DNA of 16,942 nucleotides from UBA5314 sp039679855. GTDB lineage: Bacteria > Bacillota > Syntrophomonadia > Syntrophomonadales > Syntrophomonadaceae. Shown one piece after another: positions 1-7,610 of this stretch (its first letter is position 1; each line of letters opens with the position of its first letter). The stretch is taken from the NCBI GenBank assembly GCA_039679855.1, contig JBDKUE010000186.1, positions 1 to 16,942 on the forward strand, in the 5' to 3' direction. The position numbers were made by a program, and so were the translations under genes. Below the pieces are notes generated by a model. It was not told the DNA's origin. It saw nothing but the letters and a program-made list of their open reading frames with translations, and did no database searches.

Positions 1-48
1 TTTTTTAAAAAAAATCCCATTTATCTTCCACTGTGAACAATAATACTA

Positions 49-76
49 TTGCCAAACGGGAGGTTTTGGTTATACT
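49..76 (+). promoter_or_regulatory. Putative sigma-A promoter of the tetR gene
   Basis: A TTGCCA -35 element (49-54) and a TATACT -10 element (71-76) are separated by 16 bases, which is close to the vegetative consensus. Transcription would start near base 83, inside the operator-like repeat at 81-100, so a bound repressor would block it. Seen by eye only. Confidence 0.5.
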
Positions 77-80
77 TATA

Positions 81-100
81 TTAGACCGAACGGTCGGTTT
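81..100. promoter_or_regulatory. TetR operator-like inverted repeat O1
   Basis: The sequence contains the arms ACCGA and TCGGT (85-89 and 94-98) around a 4-base centre ACGG. It sits at the predicted transcription start and 23 bases before the start codon of the TetR gene, the usual place for an autoregulatory operator. A second copy, identical at 16 of 20 bases, occurs at 742-761. The repressor-operator pairing is inferred from position and repetition. Confidence 0.65.
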
Positions 101-122
101 ATAATTAACAGAGGAGAACACT

Positions 123-725
123 ATGAACAAACGCAGGTATGAAGGGGAGCAAACCAAGATAAATATAGCCCAGCAGGCCCGGACCTTGTTTTCCAAAAAG
201 GGCTATGCCGCTACTTCCATTCAGGACATATGCCAGGCTGCGGAGTGCAGCAAGGGCAATCTGTACTACCATTTCAAAAGCAAAGAGGACCTGTTTATCT
301 ACCTGGAGGAGCAGACTTTCCTTGATTGGTGGGAGCAGCTGGAAAGAGAAACCGCCCATTGTAAGACGTTCACCGAAAAGCTCTACATCTACGGGAACTT
401 TGCGGCCGGCAATGAGAGGCCTTTGTATTCAGCTGAGCGGGAGTTTATCAATATTGTGGGAGAGAATTCGGAAGCCGCCCAAAGATTCAAAGTGGTTGCA
501 GCCGGCTCCTTTGCCAAAACCCAGAAGTTTGTCGCTGAAGGAATCGCGCAGGGAGAGCTTAAAAAGGAAGAGCTTTTTGAATTAACCTTGATCATCAGCA
601 GCTTTTTTTCCGCTTTGAATTATTACTCACTCTATTTCATGGATAACGAAGTCAGTAAAGCACTGTTCTACAAGGCGACAACCCTGCTGTTAAAAGGAAT
701 CGGGGAGGAAATCCGAAGGGAGTAA
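123..725 (+). CDS. TetR/AcrR family transcriptional repressor
   Basis: This 200-residue protein has a typical TetR N-terminus: a first helix around residues 11-26, a helix-turn-helix at about 31-50 (TSIQDICQAAECSKGNLYYHF) and the following KSKEDLF segment. The remaining residues are a variable ligand-binding and dimerisation domain, which gives no clue to the ligand. The ATG at 123 has a GAGGAG ribosome binding site at 111-116. The gene is the first of a tetR - phosphotransferase - MATE pump set on one strand, which fits a repressor of a detoxification operon. Operator-like repeats before it and before the next gene suggest that it represses both itself and the downstream genes. The length is normal for the family. 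The family call is firm; the inducer is unknown. Confidence 0.93.
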   Translation: MNKRRYEGEQTKINIAQQARTLFSKKGYAATSIQDICQAAECSKGNLYYHFKSKEDLFIYLEEQTFLDWWEQLERETAHCKTFTEKLYIYGNFAAGNERPLYSAEREFINIVGENSEAAQRFKVVAAGSFAKTQKFVAEGIAQGELKKEELFELTLIISSFFSALNYYSLYFMDNEVSKALFYKATTLLLKGIGEEIRRE

Positions 726-731
726 ATTTTT

Positions 732-761
732 TTGTCATTAATTAGACCGGACGTTCAGTAT
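732..761 (+). promoter_or_regulatory. Possible second promoter before the phosphotransferase gene
   Basis: A TTGTCA -35-like element (732-737) is followed after 18 bases by the weak -10-like sequence CAGTAT (756-761). The operator-like repeat O2 fills the spacer. It would allow repressor-controlled transcription of the downstream genes separately from tetR. The -10 match is poor, so readthrough from the tetR promoter remains possible. Confidence 0.3.
742..761. promoter_or_regulatory. TetR operator-like repeat O2
   Basis: Aligned without gaps to 81-100, this 20-base stretch differs at only four positions (TTAGACCG and the internal ACG, TC and GT are kept). Its dyad is weaker than that of O1. 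It lies in the short gap between tetR and the phosphotransferase gene, ending 21 bases before that gene's start. Repetition of the motif at two regulated positions is the main support for its being a binding site of the upstream TetR protein. Confidence 0.6.
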
Positions 762-782
762 GTTTTAACGAGGAGGGTGTAT

Positions 783-3410
783 ATGGGAGAGAGCAGCAGG
801 GTCTTTTTAGCCTGGCCGGAGGCTTTTCAGGCGGGTGCGCCGGCCGCCGGGGGCAAGGGATGGAATCTAGGACGGCTGGATCATTACAGGTTCAAGATCC
901 CGCTTGGCGGGGTCTTAACCGCCGAAGTCTATAAGAGCTATCTGCTTGAGAACAAGCTCACTGAAGATATCAAGGATATTGAGCGAAGCATCAGCATCGA
1001 TAACATTGAAAACCGCAACAATGAAAGAAAGCTGCACCTGTTGCGTGAAAAAATGGAGGTCGGTAAGATGCCTGAACATATAGAGGAAGAATTAGTCGCC
1101 CGACTGCAAGGTCTGGGCCTGCTTGATCGGGCCCTGGCGGTTCGTTCTTCGGCTACCGCCGAAGACTCGGGAACCGCTTCCTTCGCCGGAATCCACGATT
1201 CTTTCCTGAACGTAAGCGGCCGGGAGAGCGTCCTGTCAGCCATTAAAGGCTGCTACGCCTCGTTATGGACGCCTCGGGCGCTGGCCTACCGGCGCAAAAT
1301 GAATATCAAGGACGATGAAATTCTGCAGGCGGTGGTGATTCTGGAAATGGTGGATGCCCAGGCGGCCGGGGTAGGATTTTCCTGCGATCCGCGCAGCGGC
1401 CGGGAAGATATCACCGTGATCAGCGCCAATTTCGGCCTGGGTGAGAGCCTGGTGGGAGGCGCCGTAGAGTCGGACGAATACTGCCTGAATTACTGGGTTG
1501 AGATAGTGGACAAAAAAATCGGAAGCAAGCAGGGGAAGACGGTGGTTCGGAAAGAGGGCGGGACTGACTTTGTCAAGGTGAGCGAAGCCGGGAACACTCA
1601 AGCTCTGGGGGACGATCAAATCCAAAAGCTGGGATTGCTCATCCAGCGGGTATTTGACTCCCTGGGCGGTGGGGAAAAGCATTATGATATCGAATGGGTG
1701 TTTGACGGCCGGGACTTCTTGTTGGTCCAGGCCCGGCCGGTGACTGCCCTGCCCAGGTATACCTTTGCAGAACTCAAGAACCAGCCTGATATCTGGTCCA
1801 ATGCCAACTTCAGCGATACCATGCCCATGGTTCAGTCGACGCTCAACTGGAATTTATACAAACGCTATTTTGAACTGCCCGGTATGCCCGGCTACCAAAT
1901 GCCACCAGGATTGCAGGGTATAAGGCTGTACCAGGGGCGGGCCTATGTCAATTTATCGATCCAACAGTGGTATATGTACGATTCCCTGGGCTTTACCCCG
2001 GCCCAGACCAATCAAGCCTGGGGAGGTCATCAGCCCGAGATCGAAATACCGAAAAATAGCCCCTACGCTGGAATCAAGGGATTAAAGAGACTGTTTCGTT
2101 TGCTCAAGTTTTTGGCTCAGGGCTCCAAAGGCCGAAAAAACGTTCCCCTGGCCTTTCCCAAAGTTGAACAGTTCACCAACAGCCTGTTGCAGCAGGATCT
2201 CAGAATACTGAGTGAACGCGACCTGCTGAATAAATTGGACGCGGTAAGACAGGCCCACCGCGAATACTACCCGGCGTTTTTGGGTTCTCTGGCAGCCGCG
2301 GATACGACTTCCCTTATAAAGGCCCTGGAGAGATATTTTCCCGGCCGGGGCAAAATCCAGGCTAATGCCTTGATGGCGGGAAGCGGGGATATTACCAGCG
2401 CCCAACAGGGCTATCGCCTTGTGGAAATGGCCGAAATCGCCCGGGAAGACCCGGCGGCCCGCCGCTTCTTTGCCCTTCAGCCTTTTACGCCGCAGCTCTG
2501 GGAGGAGATGCTGCCCGAGGACTCACCCTTCAAGCGATCTCTGCGCAGTTTCCTGGCGGAATACGGACACCGGGCGGTCTATGAACTGGAGATCCTAAAC
2601 CCCCGCTGGCGGGAAGAACCTGCTTATCTACTGGAAGTCGTCAAAGACACCATGGAAACCGCTGATCTGGCCAAAATAAGAGCCCGCCAAAGGGAGACCG
2701 CTGAGCGAGCCTGGCGGGAAGTCGGCGAAAAGGTTCCGGGCCGCAAGCAAAGCGCCATCAAGCGCATGGTGGATGGAGCCTTACAAGGCATGGCCGTGCG
2801 GGAAATGGCCAAATCGCTGCTGGTGAAAATCGGTGAATCAAACCGCCTGGTGTTCCAGGAGATCGCCCGCCGCATGGCCCTTCAAAATGTCCTGGTTGAA
2901 GCGGCCGACATTTATCATTGCTCCTGGAGCGAAATAGTATCAATTCTCCAGGGAGAGTGGGACGGATCCGGACTGGATATTTTAGTAGCAGAACGCAAAG
3001 AGAGGAAACGGGAGTGGGAGGCTCTGTCTCCGCCCGGTTTTATTATCGATGAAGTTCCTCAATTTGCCGAGATAGTTATTCAATCCTCCGCTGAAGTGCT
3101 TACCGGCCTGGGGGTGGCAGCGGGCAAGGCTTCAGGGATGGCCCGCTTAATCGGGCATCCCCACCAGGGAGAGAAGTTAAAGACCGGAGACGTCCTGGTA
3201 GCGCCCACCACCGATCCCGGCTGGACCCCCTTGTTCTTGAGGGCCTCGGCTATAATCGTGGAGACCGGGGGGGCCGGATCGCACGGGGCCATAGTGGCGC
3301 GGGAATATGGCATTCCGGCGGTAGTCAATATCGGCGGAGCCATGAAACTGATAAAAGATGGCCAAAAGGTGGTTGTGGACGGGGATGAAGGCAAAGTTTT
3401 TCTCCATTAA
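783..3410 (+). CDS. PEP synthase-like phosphotransferase (rifampin phosphotransferase architecture)
   Basis: The 875-residue protein has an N-terminal ATP-grasp domain of the PPDK/PEP synthase type (about residues 1-320; GGKGWNLGRL near the start, RSSATAED at 121-128, closing QARPVT at 316-321), a long central region (about 320-760) and a C-terminal swivelling phosphohistidine domain with the motif TGGAGSHGAIVARE, in which His834 is the predicted phosphoacceptor. It lacks the pyruvate/PEP-binding barrel of true PEP synthase. This domain order and length are those of rifampin phosphotransferases, which use ATP to phosphorylate an antibiotic, but many relatives have unknown substrates. I chose ATG 783 because of AGGAGG at 771-776; an in-frame TTG at 732 has no such site and would overlap the operator. 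The gene follows tetR and precedes a MATE pump, which supports a role in inactivating a toxic compound. The substrate cannot be read from sequence. Confidence 0.85.
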   Translation: MGESSRVFLAWPEAFQAGAPAAGGKGWNLGRLDHYRFKIPLGGVLTAEVYKSYLLENKLTEDIKDIERSISIDNIENRNNERKLHLLREKMEVGKMPEHIEEELVARLQGLGLLDRALAVRSSATAEDSGTASFAGIHDSFLNVSGRESVLSAIKGCYASLWTPRALAYRRKMNIKDDEILQAVVILEMVDAQAAGVGFSCDPRSGREDITVISANFGLGESLVGGAVESDEYCLNYWVEIVDKKIGSKQGKTVVRKEGGTDFVKVSEAGNTQALGDDQIQKLGLLIQRVFDSLGGGEKHYDIEWVFDGRDFLLVQARPVTALPRYTFAELKNQPDIWSNANFSDTMPMVQSTLNWNLYKRYFELPGMPGYQMPPGLQGIRLYQGRAYVNLSIQQWYMYDSLGFTPAQTNQAWGGHQPEIEIPKNSPYAGIKGLKRLFRLLKFLAQGSKGRKNVPLAFPKVEQFTNSLLQQDLRILSERDLLNKLDAVRQAHREYYPAFLGSLAAADTTSLIKALERYFPGRGKIQANALMAGSGDITSAQQGYRLVEMAEIAREDPAARRFFALQPFTPQLWEEMLPEDSPFKRSLRSFLAEYGHRAVYELEILNPRWREEPAYLLEVVKDTMETADLAKIRARQRETAERAWREVGEKVPGRKQSAIKRMVDGALQGMAVREMAKSLLVKIGESNRLVFQEIARRMALQNVLVEAADIYHCSWSEIVSILQGEWDGSGLDILVAERKERKREWEALSPPGFIIDEVPQFAEIVIQSSAEVLTGLGVAAGKASGMARLIGHPHQGEKLKTGDVLVAPTTDPGWTPLFLRASAIIVETGGAGSHGAIVAREYGIPAVVNIGGAMKLIKDGQKVVVDGDEGKVFLH

Positions 3411-3438
3411 GGGTCAACCAAACCGCTCAGGGGGTTTT

Positions 3439-4818
3439 ATGGGGGCCGATACCAGCCGTTTGGGTGAAGAAAAGATATCCCGATTATTGTGGCAGTTTTC
3501 GCTGCCCTCTATAATGAGCGCCATAGCTGGTTCCGCTTATGTCATTATAGACAGGATTTTCGTAGGACAGATGGTGGGCGCCCAGGCCATAGCCGGCATC
3601 TCATTGACCATGCCCATTTCGTTCATCATATTGGCATTTGTCATGCTTGTGGCAGCGGGTTCGGGTACGCTGGTTTCCATTCGCCTGGGAGAAGGCAGGC
3701 AAGATGAAGCGGAAGCTATTTTGGGTAATGCAGTGACCCTGATAGGTATAATCTCTATAGTGACAACCGGATTGCTGCTGATTTTAATAGACAAGATATT
3801 GATTGCCCTGGGAGGTAGCCCCGCTATATTGCCATATGCCACCGAATTTATTCGAATCATTCTGCTGGGATCCGTTTTTCAGTATATTGTTTCGGCCCTG
3901 CCTGCTATTATCCGCGCCGAGGGCGATCCCCGGACGTCTATGAATATTGTGCTGATCAATGTGGGCGTAAATATTTTCCTCGATTTTGTCTTCATCTATC
4001 TCTTGGGTTGGGCGGTTAAAGGCGTTGCTATCGCGACTGTTATGGCCCAGACGGCTTCTTCCGTTTTTGCTTTCTGGTATTTTTGCGGACCAAAAAGCGT
4101 TCTGCGCCTTCGAGCAAGGAACTTGCCGATCAGGTTAGAGATTGTTAAAGAAATGATGTCGGTAGGGATGGCGCCGTTTGTCATGCAGATGGCGGCCAGC
4201 ATCGTTTATTCTCTGTTTAATCAAAACCTGGCCCGTTATGGCGGCGATACGGCCATCGGAGCCTACGGTATTATCAATGTTATGCTGGTGTTCTTAATTC
4301 TGCCCGTTAATGGCATAATAATGGGGGTTCAGCCGATTATAGGTTTCAATTACGGAGCCGGGCGTTATGACCGGGTTATTGAAGCTTTAAAGGATGCCAT
4401 CATAGCGGCAACAGTAGTAACCAGTACGGGTTTTATCATTCTGCAACTCTTCCCGGGGCAGCTGCTGGGTGTTTTTACGGATAACAGCAGCTTTCTGACC
4501 GTCGGGTCTCGCGGCATGCGCCTTATGATTATAATGCTGCCGGTAATAGGTTTCCAGATGGTAAGCAGCAGCTTTTTCCAGGCCATCGGCAAGGCTCGTA
4601 CAGCTTTAGGGTTGGCCTTATTACGGCAGGTGCTCATCCTTATTCCGGCCTTGATTATTCTTCCGCGTTTCTTTCATTTAAACGGCATATGGATCGCCAG
4701 TCCGCTCTCGGACGGATTGGCAGTCATTGTGACAATATTGGTGCTATCGGTCAAAGTCCGCTCTCTTAAGATGGAATCAAATATTATAACAAATACCGGC
4801 AAAGTGTTTATCCAGTAG
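3439..4818 (+). CDS. MATE family multidrug efflux transporter
   Basis: A 459-residue, strongly hydrophobic protein with about 12 membrane segments and the typical MATE layout of two six-helix halves. Visible family features include the N-terminal segment with LPSIMSAIAGSAYVIIDRIF, VGQMVGAQAIAGISLTMP, and RAEGDPRTSM between the halves' helices, and GVQPIIGFNYGAGRYDR at the start of the second half. It most resembles the MepA/DinF-like branch. MATE proteins export cationic drugs and metabolites using a sodium or proton gradient. ATG 3439 is preferred to the in-frame ATG at 3358 because it has an AGGGGG site at 3429-3434 and does not overlap the upstream gene; the gap to that gene is 28 bases, so co-transcription is likely. 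A strong terminator follows. The substrate is unknown, though pairing with a drug-phosphotransferase-like enzyme suggests a shared toxic ligand. Confidence 0.93.
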   Translation: MGADTSRLGEEKISRLLWQFSLPSIMSAIAGSAYVIIDRIFVGQMVGAQAIAGISLTMPISFIILAFVMLVAAGSGTLVSIRLGEGRQDEAEAILGNAVTLIGIISIVTTGLLLILIDKILIALGGSPAILPYATEFIRIILLGSVFQYIVSALPAIIRAEGDPRTSMNIVLINVGVNIFLDFVFIYLLGWAVKGVAIATVMAQTASSVFAFWYFCGPKSVLRLRARNLPIRLEIVKEMMSVGMAPFVMQMAASIVYSLFNQNLARYGGDTAIGAYGIINVMLVFLILPVNGIIMGVQPIIGFNYGAGRYDRVIEALKDAIIAATVVTSTGFIILQLFPGQLLGVFTDNSSFLTVGSRGMRLMIIMLPVIGFQMVSSSFFQAIGKARTALGLALLRQVLILIPALIILPRFFHLNGIWIASPLSDGLAVIVTILVLSVKVRSLKMESNIITNTGKVFIQ

Positions 4819-4837
4819 TACTCGCTTATCGACCCGG

Positions 4838-4871
4838 AGCCGGCTGACAGCAGGGTGTCAGCCGGCTTTTT
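4838..4871 (+). terminator. Intrinsic terminator after the MATE gene
   Basis: A perfect 12-base-pair stem (AGCCGGCTGACA with TGTCAGCCGGCT) closes a 6-base loop, followed by a run of five T. It begins 19 bases after the MATE stop codon and ends the tetR-phosphotransferase-MATE operon. Confidence 0.95.
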
Positions 4872-5173
4872 GAATGCGCTTCATTTGAGAGTAAAGACTC
4901 GAGGCATTTGATGCCCGTACAACGGAAGGGACTTAACGTTATTTGTTTTTGTTTCCTCATGTCAAAGAAGAACAGAGTATTGCATGTAGATGATAGGCGT
5001 TATACACTTTATAAAGCGGGTTTTTTATTTGGTTTTGTAATCTTATGTATATTTTTGTACATTTATGAGCTTGAAGACACCCTGCTATGCATGATTATGA
5101 ATGGTGAAGTTGTGCGGCAGCAAGTTTTCTATTATCAAGCGGTCCAAATGCTGATGGGAAAGAAGGTGCTGCT
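4872..5173. other. AT-rich intergenic leader with no convincing gene
   Basis: This stretch separates the terminator from the GTPase gene. It includes a short inverted repeat GGCAT-TTG-ATGCC at 4903-4915, a candidate promoter at 4980-5008, and a very AT-rich tract around 5001-5080. The open frame running through it overlaps the GTPase gene by nearly 180 bases and has no family resemblance, so I do not call it. I found no match by eye to cobalamin, TPP, FMN or other well-known riboswitch core motifs. Confidence 0.5.
4980..5008 (+). promoter_or_regulatory. Candidate promoter of the seven-gene GTPase/ABC cassette
   Basis: TTGCAT (4980-4985) and TACACT (5003-5008) lie 17 bases apart; an overlapping TATACA at 5001 would give 15. 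Transcription would then begin near 5015, giving a leader of about 160 bases before the TTG start of the GTPase gene. AT-richness makes chance matches likely, so this is only a candidate. Confidence 0.3.
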
Positions 5174-5869
5174 TTGCGTCTGGTTATTGTTGCCGGTACA
5201 CCTTCGTCGGGGAAGACTTCGGTTATGGTTCATACGGCCCGTCATCTCCTGCGAAATGGACTGGTTGTCGCAGCCTGCAAAATTGATTGCCTGCAGACTT
5301 CCGATGACGAGAGATATGCCCGGCTGGGCATACCGGTGGCGGTTGGCCTGAGTGATTATATCTGCCCGGATCATTTTTATGTGGCCAATTTGGAGGAAGT
5401 TGAACAGTGGGCTAAAGAGCAGCGGGCGGATGTGTTGGTATTGGAAACAGCGGGACTATGCCACCGCTGCGCGCCCGCCGTACATGATTGTTTGAACATT
5501 TGCGTTATAGACAATTTGATAGGTGTTGACACCCCTAAAAAAGTGGGTCCCATGTTGAGTTCGGCGGATATTGTGGTCATTACCAAAGGGGACATCGTTT
5601 CCCAGGCGGAACGGGAGGTGTTTCGCTATAAGGTGGCCATAGAGAACCCGGAGGCCCGGATCTTGGAGGTAAACGGCCTTACCGGGCAGGGTGCCCTGAC
5701 TTTGAAAAACGCAATTCTTGACTGCAAGCCCCTGGATGGGATCAGTGGCAAAGAACTGAGGAGTCCCATGCCGGCGGCGGTTTGTTCCTATTGTGCCGGG
5801 GAAACCACCATCGGCAAGAGTCATCAGATGGGAATGGTGAAAAAAGTAGACTTTGGGAGACTGGATTGA
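5174..5869 (+). CDS. Cys-rich GTPase of the HypB/UreG/CobW family
   Basis: This 231-residue protein has a P-loop GTPSSGKTS at residues 8-16, a conserved-looking switch region with CKIDC at 35-39, a Walker B-like strand VLVLET ending at residue 92, and TKGD at 137-140 in the place of the NKxD guanine-recognition motif. Two CxxC pairs (CHRC at 96-99, CSYC at 204-207) plus Cys35, 39, 64, 106 and 110 give it many potential metal ligands. Relatives in this family (HypB, UreG, CobW) insert or deliver nickel, cobalt or zinc. It is not an obvious HypB or UreG, and no hydrogenase or urease gene is nearby. The TTG at 5174 is the only in-frame start fitting the P-loop; AAGGTG at 5163-5168 precedes it. 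It is the first gene of the cassette, and its stop overlaps the next start (TGATG). A metal-chaperone role is inference. Confidence 0.85.
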   Translation: MRLVIVAGTPSSGKTSVMVHTARHLLRNGLVVAACKIDCLQTSDDERYARLGIPVAVGLSDYICPDHFYVANLEEVEQWAKEQRADVLVLETAGLCHRCAPAVHDCLNICVIDNLIGVDTPKKVGPMLSSADIVVITKGDIVSQAEREVFRYKVAIENPEARILEVNGLTGQGALTLKNAILDCKPLDGISGKELRSPMPAAVCSYCAGETTIGKSHQMGMVKKVDFGRLD

Positions 5870-6684
5870 TGTTGGAGAGGATAAGCATTTTAGCCGGGCT
5901 GGATAAGGATGGCAGTCCGGAGAAGGTAGTGCGCTTGGACATAGAAGCAGGCCAGGTTTTAGCGGTAGTCGGGCCAACCGGATCCGGTAAGACCCAATTG
6001 ATATCTGATATTGAGCAGTATGCCGAGGAAGATACTTTAACGGGCCGCAGGGTTTTAATTAACGATCAGACGGTTTATAAAAATCGGGATAAAAGGCTTT
6101 CCCACAATTTGATGGCCCAGGTCTCCCAGAATATGAACTTTGTAATTGATATGAACATAGAAGACTTTCTCTTAATGCATGCCCAGGTACGGGGTATTAG
6201 CAATCCCGGCGCCATTATCGGGGAAGTCCTGACTATTACCAATCAGCTGGCCGGTGAACCGGTCTCTTTACAGACCAACCTGACTCAGTTGAGCGGGGGG
6301 CAATCACGGGCCCTAATGGTCGCCGACGTGGCCTTAATCAGCAACGCTCCCATCGTGCTCATCGATGAAATAGAAAACGCCGGCATTGATCGTCTGCAGG
6401 CACTTAATATACTCACCGGACAGGGCAAAATGGTTCTGGTCGTTTCTCATGATCCAACCCTTATACTGATGACCGAGCAGCGGGTAGTGATGAAAAACGG
6501 CGGTATGGATAGGATATGCCCTACAACGCCGCAGGAGAAAAACATACTGAAAGATTTGTTGAGATTGGAAAAAAGCGTAGCCGGTCTACGTCATTCTTTA
6601 AGAGAAGGAAACAGCATTGGGCAGACCGAGGACTATGTAAAGGAGGGGATAACATGGCAAGAGTCCTCGTACACCTGCCTCTAA
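5869..6684 (+). CDS. Stand-alone ABC-type ATPase with atypical features
   Basis: A 271-residue ATPase with Walker A GPTGSGKT (35-42), signature LSGGQ (141-145), Walker B IVLIDE (162-167) and the switch histidine His194 in VVSHD, so it is probably catalytically competent. The D-loop region reads NAGID (170-174) rather than the usual SALD, and about 75 residues follow the switch histidine. It has no membrane segment, and the cassette's only permease lies beside a second, ordinary ATPase. It may therefore act as a soluble ATPase with the upstream GTPase rather than in transport. ATG 5869 is used because it overlaps the GTPase stop by one base; GGGAG at 5855-5859 precedes it. Its 3' end overlaps the next gene by 31 bases. 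A transport role is not excluded. Confidence 0.85.
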   Translation: MLERISILAGLDKDGSPEKVVRLDIEAGQVLAVVGPTGSGKTQLISDIEQYAEEDTLTGRRVLINDQTVYKNRDKRLSHNLMAQVSQNMNFVIDMNIEDFLLMHAQVRGISNPGAIIGEVLTITNQLAGEPVSLQTNLTQLSGGQSRALMVADVALISNAPIVLIDEIENAGIDRLQALNILTGQGKMVLVVSHDPTLILMTEQRVVMKNGGMDRICPTTPQEKNILKDLLRLEKSVAGLRHSLREGNSIGQTEDYVKEGITWQESSYTCL

Positions 6685-7565
6685 ATATCAGTAGAGCCCT
6701 TGACGAAATGCTAAAAGCCTACGGTCGGGTAATGGAAAAAAAGCATGGCATTAAGGTGGAAATTGTGAGCCAGCTTCAGTGTCAGCCAGATAGTGGCGGT
6801 TTAAAAGTTAAACCGGTCAAAGAGGATATACCCGATCTGGTGCTGGGCCATGTCAACTATTTTGCAGGGCTGTCTGATGAATACGTGAAAGAGCATTTTC
6901 GCACCCTGCCAGGCCGTTTCGATTTGCGCCCGGAACTGTCCAAAGCCGGATTTACCGATCAACTGGGGTATTTTCATCCCTTTGTGGTGGTTCCCTTTGC
7001 CATCTTCTACAATCCCGATGTACTGGAGGAAAAGGAACTTCCGCGGGTATGGGAAGATTTGCTTGATAAGCGCTGGCGGGGCCGCATTGCCATGCCTGAT
7101 GAATACCATATGGCTCCGCGTATGATCCGCAGCCTGGTCAGCGCCGATTACCCGGAAGGATGCTCAGATTTCCGGGAGAACCTTGTATACCTTGGGGCTC
7201 CCATCAATGTAGTCAATGCCGTTGATGAGGGCCGATGTCCCCTGGGGATCACCAATATATCGTTTGCCCGTATTTCTCACCATAAAAACATTCAATTAAT
7301 GTGGCCGGGCGACGGCATGTACTGCATGCCCCTGGTTATGGTCTGGAACAAGGATGCAGATGAGCGCCTGCTGGAGATCGGCGACTTTTTGCTATCCAGG
7401 CAGGTTCAGGAATACCTGGCCCTGCAGACCTTTGTGCCCGTTTCCCCGGAAGTAGCCATTCCCGCGCTTCTAAACGAGCACGGCTTAAATCTGCGCTGGA
7501 GGAGTTGGGAGGATTACTTGCAGGCAGTCAGGGCTGATGAATACGGTGCCGGAACGGGTGCTTAA
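6654..7565 (+). CDS. Substrate-binding-protein-like protein without signal peptide
   Basis: The 303-residue product resembles the iron(III)/putrescine-type periplasmic binding fold: a hinge-region FYNPD at 118-122, then WEDLLDKRWRGRIAMPD at 133-149, which is the typical pattern of these binding proteins. Yet it starts directly with MARVLVHLPL, with no charged-hydrophobic-cleavage signal and no lipobox, so it appears cytosolic. The start is well fixed: AAAGGAGGGG precedes ATG 6654 and lies within the end of the ATPase gene. An upstream in-frame extension to 6516 adds only polar, basic sequence and no signal. It may bind a small molecule, oxyanion or metal complex inside the cell and work with the GTPase and ATPase genes just before it. 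The fold call is good; the ligand is unknown. Confidence 0.8.
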   Translation: MARVLVHLPLNISRALDEMLKAYGRVMEKKHGIKVEIVSQLQCQPDSGGLKVKPVKEDIPDLVLGHVNYFAGLSDEYVKEHFRTLPGRFDLRPELSKAGFTDQLGYFHPFVVVPFAIFYNPDVLEEKELPRVWEDLLDKRWRGRIAMPDEYHMAPRMIRSLVSADYPEGCSDFRENLVYLGAPINVVNAVDEGRCPLGITNISFARISHHKNIQLMWPGDGMYCMPLVMVWNKDADERLLEIGDFLLSRQVQEYLALQTFVPVSPEVAIPALLNEHGLNLRWRSWEDYLQAVRADEYGAGTGA

Positions 7566-7598
7566 TGAGAGTATTATTATCCATAGGACCCGTATTAC

Positions 7599-7605
7599 GA
7601 GGTGA
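7599..7605 (+). promoter_or_regulatory. Ribosome binding site that decides the start of the SsuB-like ATPase
   Basis: GAGGTGA is a perfect match to the anti-Shine-Dalgarno sequence and lies 5 bases before TTG 7611. The alternative in-frame GTG at 7602 falls inside this motif and has no site of its own, so the TTG start is favoured. Confidence 0.6.
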
Positions 7606-7610
7606 GGGCT

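Noticed and set aside
732..782. Upstream TTG start for the phosphotransferase
   Set aside because: It would add 17 residues not seen at the start of the ATP-grasp domain, would include the operator-like repeat, and lacks a ribosome binding site, unlike ATG 783.
783..3410. Classic PEP synthase or pyruvate phosphate dikinase
   Set aside because: The C-terminal PEP/pyruvate-binding barrel is missing; the protein ends just after the phosphohistidine domain.
4872..5173. Cobalamin or other known riboswitch before the GTPase cassette
   Set aside because: I could not find the conserved core motifs of the well-known classes by eye.
4908..5351. 147-residue open frame before and overlapping the GTPase gene
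   Set aside because: It overlaps the clear P-loop GTPase gene by about 180 bases in another frame, has no recognisable family, and its second half is a typical basic out-of-frame translation.
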